Shown one piece after another: positions 7,719-17,074 of a DNA stretch of 36,723 nucleotides; positions within the stretch are counted from its first letter, which is position 1; each line of letters starts with the position of its first letter. The stretch comes from Caulobacter segnis. GTDB taxonomy: Bacteria > Pseudomonadota > Alphaproteobacteria > Caulobacterales > Caulobacteraceae. Below the pieces are notes generated by a model, which was not told the DNA's origin, did not search any database, and was given only the letters and a program-made list of their open reading frames with translations. The stretch is taken from NCBI RefSeq assembly GCF_003243465.1, contig NZ_QFQZ01000048.1, positions 1 to 36,723 on the forward strand, written 5' to 3'. Made by a program: the position numbers and the translations under genes.

Positions 7719-8582
7719 TCAAGCCCGGCCGGCCGCCTTGTCGCGTTCCTGGGCCGAGAAGCGGGCGAGTTCGATCTGGGCGCGGACGCTGTCGGGCAGG
7801 GCGCGGTCGACGACGGCGACCAGACGGCGCAGGTCGTCGGGATGCTCGGCGGAGACACAGACCGAGGTCAGGGTCGGCTCGGTCAGGGCGTAGGCCAGGC
7901 AGATTTCTTCGCTGGTCCAGCCGGGCGTGTCGCTGAGGAAGTCATAGCCGCCGATGCCGGCCAGGGGATCGGTCCGTCGCCGCCAGAGCGAGGGACGCGG
8001 CAGGGTTCTGGCGCCGTCGCGCAGGGTCTGCGGCCAGAAGTCCTCGCCAAACACCAGGAGGCCCCGGCGATCGGCCTCGCGCAGGCGCTGGCGTTCGGCC
8101 AGACCTGAGGTCAGGTCGAACGGCGAGACGATGGCGACCACCAGATCGTGGTCCAGCAGGCGAGGGTCGATTTCGCCCCGCGCGGCGACGCCGAGACCGC
8201 AGCCCTGTCCAGCGGCTCGCCGCGCCCGCAGCGCGTTCTCGAGCGCCGCTGGCGGCGCCGGTCCCTGCGGATCGTTGATCAGGAGCAGATCCGCCGCCTC
8301 CAGGCCCAGCGCGTCCAGCGTGGACGCGAGCATGGCTTCAGGTGCGCCGCGCGCGCGGAGGGTCACGAACAGCTGGCGCCGCTCGATCCGCGCGAACGCC
8401 TCTCGGGCGCCGCGCAGCAGGTCGTCAGAGGCGCCGTCGATCTGGACGCTGGTTATCCCGCAGGCTGCGGCGGCCAGCAGCAGCGCGCGCGTGTCGTCGG
8501 CGCTGGGACGCGTGGCGTCACCCAGGCGCAGGGTCAGGGCCGAGAGGGCGGGGCCCGAGTTTCCCAGGGGACGATAGCGCAC
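7719..8582 (-). CDS. Degenerate aldo/keto reductase-like protein
   Basis: A 287-residue protein with the layout of an aldo/keto reductase barrel: RPLGNSGPALSALTLRLGD at the start, the TLDALGLEAADLLLINDPQG strand, and a C-terminal YALTEPTLTSVCVSAEHPDDL segment. The catalytic tetrad appears lost. The DxxxxYG stretch reads QIDGASDDLL with no Tyr, the strand that normally gives TK reads VTLRAR, and the usual LxLIHxPD reads LLLINDPQ, replacing the His by Asn. The NADPH-binding end is shortened. It starts with GTG at 8582, 11 bases after the bolA stop, and lies between bolA and grxD, so it is probably co-expressed with iron-sulfur trafficking genes. The frame is intact, so this is a pseudoenzyme candidate, not a pseudogene. 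Confidence 0.82.
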   Translation of the reverse strand: MRYRPLGNSGPALSALTLRLGDATRPSADDTRALLLAAAACGITSVQIDGASDDLLRGAREAFARIERRQLFVTLRARGAPEAMLASTLDALGLEAADLLLINDPQGPAPPAALENALRARRAAGQGCGLGVAARGEIDPRLLDHDLVVAIVSPFDLTSGLAERQRLREADRRGLLVFGEDFWPQTLRDGARTLPRPSLWRRRTDPLAGIGGYDFLSDTPGWTSEEICLAYALTEPTLTSVCVSAEHPDDLRRLVAVVDRALPDSVRAQIELARFSAQERDKAAGRA

Positions 8583-8593
8583 CGGCCGGAGTC

Positions 8594-8824
8594 CTAGTCG
8601 GCCGGGGCGGCGGTTTCGAGCGCCAGGGCGTGCAGGGTCCCGCCCAGCACGTCGGCCAGCGCCTTGTTGACCAGCTGGTGCTGGCGCACGCGCGGCAGGC
8701 CCTTGAAGGCCGGCGAGACGATTCGCGCCTTCCAGTGATCGTTGTCGCCCGCGAGGTCGGTCAGCACGATCTCGGAGTCCGGGAAGGCCGCCGTCAGGCG
8801 GGCTTCAAGCTCGGCGTGGGACAT
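8594..8824 (-). CDS. bolA: BolA family protein
   Basis: A 76-residue BolA-fold protein. GDNDHWKARIVSPAFKG followed by RVRQHQLVNKAL is the family core, with the conserved C-terminal His of RQHQLV that ligands the shared [2Fe-2S] cluster in Grx-BolA complexes. The ATG at 8824 gives the usual short form. Upstream codons in the same frame are open but not family-like. It is the first gene of a minus-strand set bolA - AKR-like - grxD - thioesterase. Its expected partner is GrxD. Confidence 0.93.
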   Translation of the reverse strand: MSHAELEARLTAAFPDSEIVLTDLAGDNDHWKARIVSPAFKGLPRVRQHQLVNKALADVLGGTLHALALETAAPAD

Positions 8825-8953
8825 GGGCACGGCGGCGACTCCGATCTGAAAAGCATGACGCGGGCAGGACGCGGCGGGCGGCGACCGCTCTGCGTCCAGA
8901 CACCCTCGGAGATTTAGTTGAATTCGTCGCGCGGCGCACGGCATGTAAGCGAC

Positions 8954-9889
8954 ATGATCAAGCTTTCTCACGCCCGCGCCCTGCTGCTCGCCCTGATGGC
9001 CGGCGCCATCGCCGCCCAGCCCGCCTTCGCCGGCCCCGGGGACAAGGCGCTGGACGACATCCGCACCCTGTCCGCCGACGACATGCAGGGCCGCGCGCCC
9101 GGCACGCCCGGTTCGGAGAAGGCCCGCGCCTATATCCTCTCACGCTTCGCCCAGATCGGCCTTACCCCGGTCGGCGAGCGCTTCGAGCAGCCGTTCAGCT
9201 TCACCAAGCGTGATGGTTCGACCGCCCAGGGCGTGAACCTAGTGGCGCGGATCAAGGGGACCGTCGGCGGCAAGGCGATGGTGGTCTCGGCCCACTACGA
9301 CCATCTGGGCGTCAGGGGCGGCGAGATCTACAACGGCGCCGACGATAACGCTTCGGGCGTGGCGGGCCTGCTCGCCGTGGCCGAGGCGTTCAAGGCCAAG
9401 CCGCCGAAGCATGACGTGATCTTCGCGGTGGTCGACGCCGAGGAAAGCGGCCTGCGCGGCGCGCGCGCCTTCGCCGCCACGCCTCCCGTTCCGCTGGAGA
9501 CCATCGCGCTGGACGTCAATTTCGACATGCTCAGCAAGAACCCGAAGAACGAGGTCTACGTCTCCGGGACCGCGCCGTTTCCCTATCTGAAGCCGATCCT
9601 GGTCAAGGTGGCGACGACCGCGCCGGTCACCCTCAAGCTCGGCCACGACACCGACGCCGACGGCAAGGAGAACAACTGGACCAACCAGTCCGATCACTAC
9701 GCCTTCGGCGAGAAGGGCGTGCCGTGGGTCTATTTCGGCGTGGAGGACCATCCCGAGTACCACAAGCCGACCGACGACTTCGCGACCGTGCCGCAGGATT
9801 TCTTCAAACGGTCGGTGGCGACCGTGGTCCAGGCCAGCCTCGCCTTGGAGGGCGCGCTGGACGACGTGGCCAAGGCCTCGGGGCGCTGA
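8954..9889 (+). CDS. Exported M28-family zinc aminopeptidase/peptidase
   Basis: A 311-residue protein with a cleavable signal peptide (ALLLALMAGAIAAQPAFA) and an M28 di-zinc catalytic domain. Zinc ligands are seen in order: His and Asp in SAHYDHLG, Asp in GADDNASGVAG, Glu pair in DAEESGLRG, Asp in VNFDM, and the final His in HPEYHKPTDD. M28 enzymes are aminopeptidases or carboxypeptidases that act in the periplasm or outside. The ATG at 8954 is preferred over an in-frame ATG at 8918 because it starts right at the signal peptide. The gene is divergent from bolA. Confidence 0.92.
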   Translation: MIKLSHARALLLALMAGAIAAQPAFAGPGDKALDDIRTLSADDMQGRAPGTPGSEKARAYILSRFAQIGLTPVGERFEQPFSFTKRDGSTAQGVNLVARIKGTVGGKAMVVSAHYDHLGVRGGEIYNGADDNASGVAGLLAVAEAFKAKPPKHDVIFAVVDAEESGLRGARAFAATPPVPLETIALDVNFDMLSKNPKNEVYVSGTAPFPYLKPILVKVATTAPVTLKLGHDTDADGKENNWTNQSDHYAFGEKGVPWVYFGVEDHPEYHKPTDDFATVPQDFFKRSVATVVQASLALEGALDDVAKASGR

Positions 9890-9993
9890 TCGACGCAAAA
9901 GGCTGGGATCTCTCCGCGACAACCCTCATTTCTCCTTAAACCGAACCGAGGCATGGTGAGGCGGAGACCGGAAGGAGTCGCAAGATCGACACC

Positions 9994-11802
9994 GTGAGCG
10001 TAACAGGCCGCCTTGCGCGAACCGCGCCCACGGTCGCGCTGATCGTGGGGGCGGCCCTGGCCGCCGACTACGTCCTGAACGTCCTGATCCGAGGCGTTCC
10101 CGCCGATTTCACGCCGATGACAACCGTGATCATCGCGTCGGTCGTCGCCACGCCCCTGGCCTACTGGCTGCACAGCCAGCGGCTGCGCCTCGAGGAATTG
10201 CGCGACGCCCTGTCCGTCAGCCTCGAAAGCAAGCAAAAGGCCGTCGAGGAGGCGCAGGAAGCGCTGGCCAAGTACCGCGAGGCCGATCGGCTCTACCGCC
10301 TGCTGGGCGACAACCTGACCGACCACGTGGCCTTGTGGAGCCCCAAGGGCGAGCGGATCTACAGTTCCCCGAGCATCGAGCGGATTTCCGGCTACGGGGC
10401 CGAGGAGTTCCTTAGGCTGCCGCCCCAGGCCATGGTCTCCAAGGCCGACTTCGGCCGGGTGCAGAAGATCATCCGCGGGCTCACGCCCGGCGGCGCTCCA
10501 GTCAGCGCCGACTATGAATGCGTTCGCAAGGACGGTTCGGTGATCTGGCTTGAGAGCACCTACTCGTTGCTGGGCGACGGGTCGGGCATCCTGCTGGTCA
10601 CCTCGCGCGACATCACCGAACGCAAGCGCCTGGAGCTCGACATCGCCAAGGCGCTGGAGCTGGCCGAGGCGGCCTCGGCCGCCAAGTCCGACTTCCTGGC
10701 CAACATGACCCACGAGCTGCGCACGCCGCTGACCGCGATCATCGGCTTCGCCGAGGTGCTGCGGCGGTCACGGCGGCTGGACGAGACGGCGGCGCGGCAG
10801 GCCGGCCATATCCTCGACGCCAGCAACACCCTGCTCAGCGTCGTCAACGACGTGCTGGACTTCTCGCGACTGGAGGCCGCGGGCCTGGAGCTGGATCCGG
10901 CGCCGTTCGATCCGGCCGCCATGGCCTCGTCGTGCGCGGCCCTGGTCGAGGAGCGGGCGGACGCCAAGGGGCTGACGGTCGTTGTCGAGGCGTGCGACAC
11001 GATCGCGCCGATGAACCTGGACGGGTCGCGCCTGTCCCAGGTGCTGCTGAACTTCCTGTCCAACGCCGTGAAGTTCACGGCGCGCGGCGGCATCACCGTC
11101 CGGCTTTGCCAGACGGTCGAGGGCGACCAGGCCCTGCTGCGGGCCGAGGTCATCGACACCGGCATCGGCGTGGCGGCCGAGAACCGCGAGGCGATCTTCG
11201 ACCGCTTCTCGCAAGCCGACGCGGCCGTCTCGCGACGGTTCGGCGGCACCGGACTGGGCCTGGCGATCTCGCGCCGGATCATCGAGCACATGGGCGGGCG
11301 GATCGGCGTCGACAGCGTCGAGGGCGAGGGCTCCACCTTCTGGTTCGAGGTGCGCGGTCCCTTGGCCGACGCGCCCGCGGCGCCCGCCGAGAGCGTCGAG
11401 CCTCTGAACGCCGAGGCCGGCGTGCGGCTGTTGCTGGTCGAGGACAACGCCGTGAACCGCGAGCTGGTCAAGGCGATGCTGGAGCCGTTCGGCGTGGTCG
11501 TGGAGACCGCCAATGACGGCGTCGCCGGCGTCGAGGCCATGCGCCAGGGCGAGTTCGACCTGGTGCTGATGGACGTGCAGATGCCGGTCAAGGACGGCCT
11601 GACGGCCACCCGCGAGATCCGCGCCCTGGAAGGCGCGCGGGGCGCGGCGACGCCGATCATCGCCATGACCGCCAATGTCCTGCCCGAGCAGGTCGCCAAC
11701 TGCCTGGCCGCCGGCATGGACGATCACCTGGGCAAGCCGATCAGCCCTTCCAAGCTGCTGGAGGCGGTGGCGCGCTGGGCGGGCAGGAGCCACGCGGCCT
11801 AG
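9994..11802 (+). CDS. Membrane-bound hybrid sensor histidine kinase (PAS-HisKA-HATPase-REC)
   Basis: A 602-residue hybrid kinase. Two hydrophobic helices (~11-33 and ~41-59) are followed by a short coiled coil (60-97), a PAS domain (~98-210, ending in the PAC-like VTSRDITERKRLE), HisKA with phospho-acceptor His240 (NMTHELRTPL), HATPase with N box NFLSNAVKF (353-361) and G boxes DTGIGV and GGTGLGL, and a receiver domain (~476-595) with Asp527 (LMDVQMP) and Lys581. No output domain or Hpt is present, so phosphate must pass to an unlinked Hpt protein. The annotated start is GTG at 9994, but GGAAGGAG lies 16 bases upstream, which is too far. An in-frame ATC at 9985 has ideal spacing. No response regulator is encoded nearby. 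Confidence 0.93.
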   Translation: MSVTGRLARTAPTVALIVGAALAADYVLNVLIRGVPADFTPMTTVIIASVVATPLAYWLHSQRLRLEELRDALSVSLESKQKAVEEAQEALAKYREADRLYRLLGDNLTDHVALWSPKGERIYSSPSIERISGYGAEEFLRLPPQAMVSKADFGRVQKIIRGLTPGGAPVSADYECVRKDGSVIWLESTYSLLGDGSGILLVTSRDITERKRLELDIAKALELAEAASAAKSDFLANMTHELRTPLTAIIGFAEVLRRSRRLDETAARQAGHILDASNTLLSVVNDVLDFSRLEAAGLELDPAPFDPAAMASSCAALVEERADAKGLTVVVEACDTIAPMNLDGSRLSQVLLNFLSNAVKFTARGGITVRLCQTVEGDQALLRAEVIDTGIGVAAENREAIFDRFSQADAAVSRRFGGTGLGLAISRRIIEHMGGRIGVDSVEGEGSTFWFEVRGPLADAPAAPAESVEPLNAEAGVRLLLVEDNAVNRELVKAMLEPFGVVVETANDGVAGVEAMRQGEFDLVLMDVQMPVKDGLTATREIRALEGARGAATPIIAMTANVLPEQVANCLAAGMDDHLGKPISPSKLLEAVARWAGRSHAA

Positions 11803-11931
11803 CTGGACACCGCCCTCGGAGGCGTCATTCTTTAAGGAGCGGCTGCGGTCCGACCGCCGCGCGCTCCACTGTTGGGGCCGGCCTGTGGTCGTGGTAAATT
11901 CAGGCGCCAAGACCGCGTGAGAAGATCCTAG

Positions 11932-12945
11932 GTGCCCAAGAGCATAGACGAGTTCGATTGGGCAAATACGCCGCTTGGTCCCAAGGATTCCTGGCCCGCC
12001 GCCTTGAGGACAACCTACGATATCATGATGGGGACCGAGTTCGCGACCTGCGCAACCTGGGGTCCCGAGCAAACCCTGATCTACAACGGCGCGTATATTC
12101 CGTTCCTGGGCGCGAGGCACCCGGAGGCCTTGGGGCGGCCGATCCACGAGGTCTGGTCGGATGTCTGGGACGACATCGCGCCTTTGGTCGCCAAGGCCAT
12201 GGCGGGCGAGCGCGTCTACATGGAGAACATGCACCTGGTGATGACCAGGAACGGCGCGCCCGAGGACACCTACTGGACCTTCTCCTACAGCCCCCTGCGC
12301 GACGGGGACCGGGTGGAGGGTATTCTCGACATCGCCATCGAGACGACGAGTCGCGTCATGGCCGAACGCGAGCGCGCCCTGCTGATGGGCGAGACCACCC
12401 ACCGACTGAAGAACACCCTGGCCCTGGTGCAGGCCATCGCCCAGCAGACCCTGCGCGACGTGTCCGACAAGGAGCGCGTGCAGACTTTCGATGATCGGCT
12501 GCACGCCCTGGCCAGCGCGCACGACGTGCTGCTGCGGGACGACTGGAACGGAGCCGACCTGCGGGGTCTGGTCGAGACCGCGGTCGCGCGTGTCGCCGAC
12601 CGGTCCCGCGTCGAGGTCGACGGACCGCCGCTGATCGTCAAGGCGCCGATCGCCCAGAATGTCTCGCTTCTGATCCATGAGCTGGCCACCAACGCGATCA
12701 AGTATGGCGCTCTGTCCGTCGGCGGCGGGCGTGTGTTCGTCAGTTGGACGCGCGAAGGCGACGCCGTGCTGATGGAGTGGCGGGAGCGGGGCGGGCCGCC
12801 GGCCAGCCTGCCCAAGCGCAAGGGCTTCGGCTCCCGGCTGGTCAATCTTGGCCTGACCGGCGCTGGCGGGGTCGAGAAGGACTACGCGCCGGAGGGACTG
12901 ACGGTCCGCCTGCAGGCCTCGGTGGAGAGCCTCCTCGAAAGCTGA
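11932..12945 (+). CDS. Soluble PAS-HWE histidine kinase
   Basis: A 337-residue cytosolic sensor kinase. An N-terminal PAS domain (residues ~10-140) opens with the common HWE-linked stretch WANTPLGPKDSWP. The dimerisation helix holds His157 in TTHRLKNTLALVQAIA, the HWE/HisKA_2 form of the H box. The ATPase domain has the N box HELATNAIKYGALS (249-262) and the diagnostic W-x-E as Trp283-Arg-Glu285. HWE kinases include general-stress-response kinases of alphaproteobacteria. The partner of this one is not visible. It starts with GTG at 11932, 129 bases after the hybrid kinase. Confidence 0.93.
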   Translation: MPKSIDEFDWANTPLGPKDSWPAALRTTYDIMMGTEFATCATWGPEQTLIYNGAYIPFLGARHPEALGRPIHEVWSDVWDDIAPLVAKAMAGERVYMENMHLVMTRNGAPEDTYWTFSYSPLRDGDRVEGILDIAIETTSRVMAERERALLMGETTHRLKNTLALVQAIAQQTLRDVSDKERVQTFDDRLHALASAHDVLLRDDWNGADLRGLVETAVARVADRSRVEVDGPPLIVKAPIAQNVSLLIHELATNAIKYGALSVGGGRVFVSWTREGDAVLMEWRERGGPPASLPKRKGFGSRLVNLGLTGAGGVEKDYAPEGLTVRLQASVESLLES

Positions 12946-12953
12946 GCGCGGTC

Positions 12954-13301
12954 CTAGTCGACGCAGATGGCCGCCGTCGCCTTGCCGCCGACGACCTTGG
13001 CGTAGCAGCCGAACTGGCGGTCGGTCTTCTGGCACTGGCCGGTGACGGGCCCTTGCGGCTCCAGATTGCCTTCCAGGATGCACGCGCCCTGGCACTGGCT
13101 CTTGTCGGTGCAGGCCTTGCCGGCGTCGGCGTAGGGCGTGACGCAGGTCGGGATCTGCGCCTTGCCGACCGGCTGGATCTTGCCGCCCTTCGCCCCGCAG
13201 GCGGAGGCCAGGCTGGCCGCCGTCGGCGCGGCCGGCTCGGCGGTCGGCGCGCAGCCCGCGAGCAGCAGGGCGGCGAGGGCGGTCAGGGTCAGGCTACGCA
13301 T
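12954..13301 (-). CDS. Small cysteine-rich lipoprotein
   Basis: A 115-residue protein with a signal peptide and lipobox LLAGC, giving lipidation at Cys17, and then a Pro/Ala-rich linker. The mature domain contains eight more cysteines (about residues 35, 53, 64, 70, 74, 90, 99, 113), enough for four disulfides. This suggests a small, compact, disulfide-rich periplasmic domain. The function is unknown. It starts 15 bases after the purL stop on the same strand and so is probably read from the purL transcript. It is convergent with the HWE kinase. Confidence 0.82.
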   Translation of the reverse strand: MRSLTLTALAALLLAGCAPTAEPAAPTAASLASACGAKGGKIQPVGKAQIPTCVTPYADAGKACTDKSQCQGACILEGNLEPQGPVTGQCQKTDRQFGCYAKVVGGKATAAICVD

Positions 13302-13316
13302 ACTGTGGTCCTTCGA

Positions 13317-15524
<2,208 letters not shown>

Positions 15525-15532
15525 GGACGCGG

Positions 15533-15561
15533 GGTCTAGCGGATTCCAAGAGCCCTGTCAG
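15533..15561 (-). promoter_or_regulatory. Predicted housekeeping promoter of purL (near-leaderless)
   Basis: Reading on the minus strand, CTGACAG (15561-15555) is followed after 14 bases by GCTAGACC (15540-15533). These match the Caulobacter consensus TTGACNS and GCTANAWC at 6 of 7 and 7 of 8 positions with a permitted spacing. Only 8 bases then separate the -10 element from the purL ATG, so the transcript should begin at or just before the start codon. Confidence 0.6.
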
Positions 15562-15587
15562 CGGCGGAGGTCCCGCGACCTCACGCG

Positions 15588-16559
15588 CTACAGGCCAAAC
15601 TCGACCCACAGCGGATAGTGGTCGGAAATCCGCCAAGACAATTCGGTGCGGTTCAGGTCTTTAAGCACCACGCCCTGGAAGTTCACCCCGCCGGCCTGGC
15701 GGTACTTGAGCGACAGATAAGGCTTGCCCTTGACGGTCTCGAACCACGCGATCTGGTCGAAGAAGCTCTTCAGGTCGGGGGCGTCCAGCGACGACGACAG
15801 GGTCCTCGGCACCTTCAGCAAGCCGGGCGCGGGCGTGAGGCCCGTGGACGTGAAGGCCTGCCAGAGCGGATCGCCATGGCGGTCGATGTTGAAGTCGCCC
15901 ATGGCGATCAGGTTGTGACCGTAGTCGTCTTCCTGTTCGGCCCATTGGCGCAGCCACTTGGCGATGCCGGTCAGTTCGGCGATGCGGTCCTGGCTGGCCG
16001 CGCCGTAGATGATGTGCAGCGTGACCAGCACGAGGGTCTGGTCGCCGGCCTGGAAGCCGACCGCGTAGGGCGTGCGGACGAACTGGCGCTGGAAGGCGTT
16101 GGCGGGCGAGGAGAAGGGGGTGTCGATGTCTTCAGGCACCACCAGTTCGCACGCCAGACCCGAGAGCTTCACCCGCCGCGTGTCGAAGATATAGGCCAGT
16201 CGCTCGCCGTTGCCCGGCTGGCCATAGGTGACGTCGGTCATCACGAAGCCGTAGTCCGGCCCCATTCGTTTCAGGGTGTGGCGCAGGGCGCGGAGATTGG
16301 CCTTCACCTCCTGGATCGCGACGATGTCGAACCGCGACAGCACCTCGGCGATCAGCACGCAGGCGTGGAAGTCGCGGCGCGGAGAGTCTCCGGGCTGGCT
16401 GGCCCAGGTCTTGGTCAGGTTGCCGAAGGCGCGGATGTTCCATGTACCGATCAGCAGGTTGTCGCCGTCGGTCTTTGGGGGAATTTGCGCCAGCACGGTC
16501 GACAGAGCCGACAGGTCGTCCAGAACGACTTGGGGCGGAGGATCGGTGATCTCTGCCAT
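15588..16559 (-). CDS. Endonuclease/exonuclease/phosphatase-fold protein
   Basis: A 323-residue protein of the EEP (DNase I-like) superfamily. Ordered motifs: GTWNIRAFG (Asn), FDIVAIQEVK (Glu for the metal), TLHIIYG (His), GDFNIDR (Asp and Asn) and the final SDHYPLWVEF (Asp-His). A metal-dependent phosphodiesterase on nucleic acid or another phosphoester is expected, with substrate unknown. The start is uncertain: ATG 16559 opens the first plausible residues (MAEITDPP), ATG 16568 is an alternative, and the longer frame to 16736 is basic and unlike the family. No signal peptide is visible with the chosen start. Confidence 0.85.
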   Translation of the reverse strand: MAEITDPPPQVVLDDLSALSTVLAQIPPKTDGDNLLIGTWNIRAFGNLTKTWASQPGDSPRRDFHACVLIAEVLSRFDIVAIQEVKANLRALRHTLKRMGPDYGFVMTDVTYGQPGNGERLAYIFDTRRVKLSGLACELVVPEDIDTPFSSPANAFQRQFVRTPYAVGFQAGDQTLVLVTLHIIYGAASQDRIAELTGIAKWLRQWAEQEDDYGHNLIAMGDFNIDRHGDPLWQAFTSTGLTPAPGLLKVPRTLSSSLDAPDLKSFFDQIAWFETVKGKPYLSLKYRQAGGVNFQGVVLKDLNRTELSWRISDHYPLWVEFGL

Positions 16560-16789
16560 GGCGATCATCCCGCGAGAGTTAGAGAAGATGGTCATCCTCT
16601 CGGTCAGTATTGGCAAGCCGCGTGACAGTTTCGCGACTGGCGGCTTCCCTGGCGGGCTCAGAGGTTGGCGCCGCCGGCGCGCGTCGCGGTGATAAACTCT
16701 GGCCGAACCCGCGTGAAAGGCGTGAATATGCGACATTTCATGAGCTTAGCTGCAATTAAGGCGGCTTGACCGGAGGAACACAGCGAGTC

Positions 16790-16823
16790 CGCGCTCGTTT
16801 CCCTATCGTGCGTCACGAGCGCG
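16790..16823. repeat. Inverted repeat upstream of the Gln-rich small gene
   Basis: CGCGCTCG (16790-16797) and CGAGCGCG (16816-16823) form a perfect 8-bp inverted repeat with an 18-base spacer, just upstream of the ribosome site of the gene at 16848. It could be an operator or a 5'-leader hairpin. Confidence 0.4.
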
Positions 16824-16847
16824 CTGTGAACTGAAGGAGAAGCCGCC

Positions 16848-17015
16848 ATGGCTGAACAGAACCGTAATCCGCAGCAGCAGCAGAACGACCAGCAACGACC
16901 CGCTCCGGGCCAGCAACAGCAACAGGGCCAGCCGCGCCAGAACGAGCAAGGCCGCGACCAGGGCGGCCAGGCCGGGCAGGCGGGCCAGACCCAGGAACGG
17001 CGCGACCAGCGCTGA
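16848..17015 (+). CDS. 55-residue Gln/Asn-rich, probably disordered protein
   Basis: A short gene: ATG at 16848 preceded by a strong GAAGGAGAA ribosome site, 55 codons, TGA at 17013-17015, then a strong intrinsic terminator. The protein is extraordinarily rich in Gln (about 40 percent), with Arg, Gly, Asn, Asp and Pro making up most of the rest (QQQQ, QQQQQGQ, GQAGQAGQ). It has no hydrophobic core, cysteine, signal peptide or membrane segment, so it should be soluble and intrinsically disordered. I recognise no function. Its own ribosome site and terminator suggest a dedicated, well-translated monocistronic mRNA. Confidence 0.75.
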   Translation: MAEQNRNPQQQQNDQQRPAPGQQQQQGQPRQNEQGRDQGGQAGQAGQTQERRDQR

Positions 17016-17040
17016 CCTCTAAGATCTCTCCGTGGAGGAA

Positions 17041-17071
17041 AGGCCGGCGGTGATCCGCCGGCCTTTCTTTT
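17041..17071 (+). terminator. Rho-independent terminator after the Gln-rich gene
   Basis: AGGCCGGCGG (17041-17050) pairs perfectly with CCGCCGGCCT (17055-17064) around TGAT, followed by TTTCTTTT. It lies 25 bases after the small gene. The hairpin also sits 10 bases beyond the stop of the convergent hydrolase gene and could serve both strands. Confidence 0.93.
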
Positions 17072-17074
17072 GGG

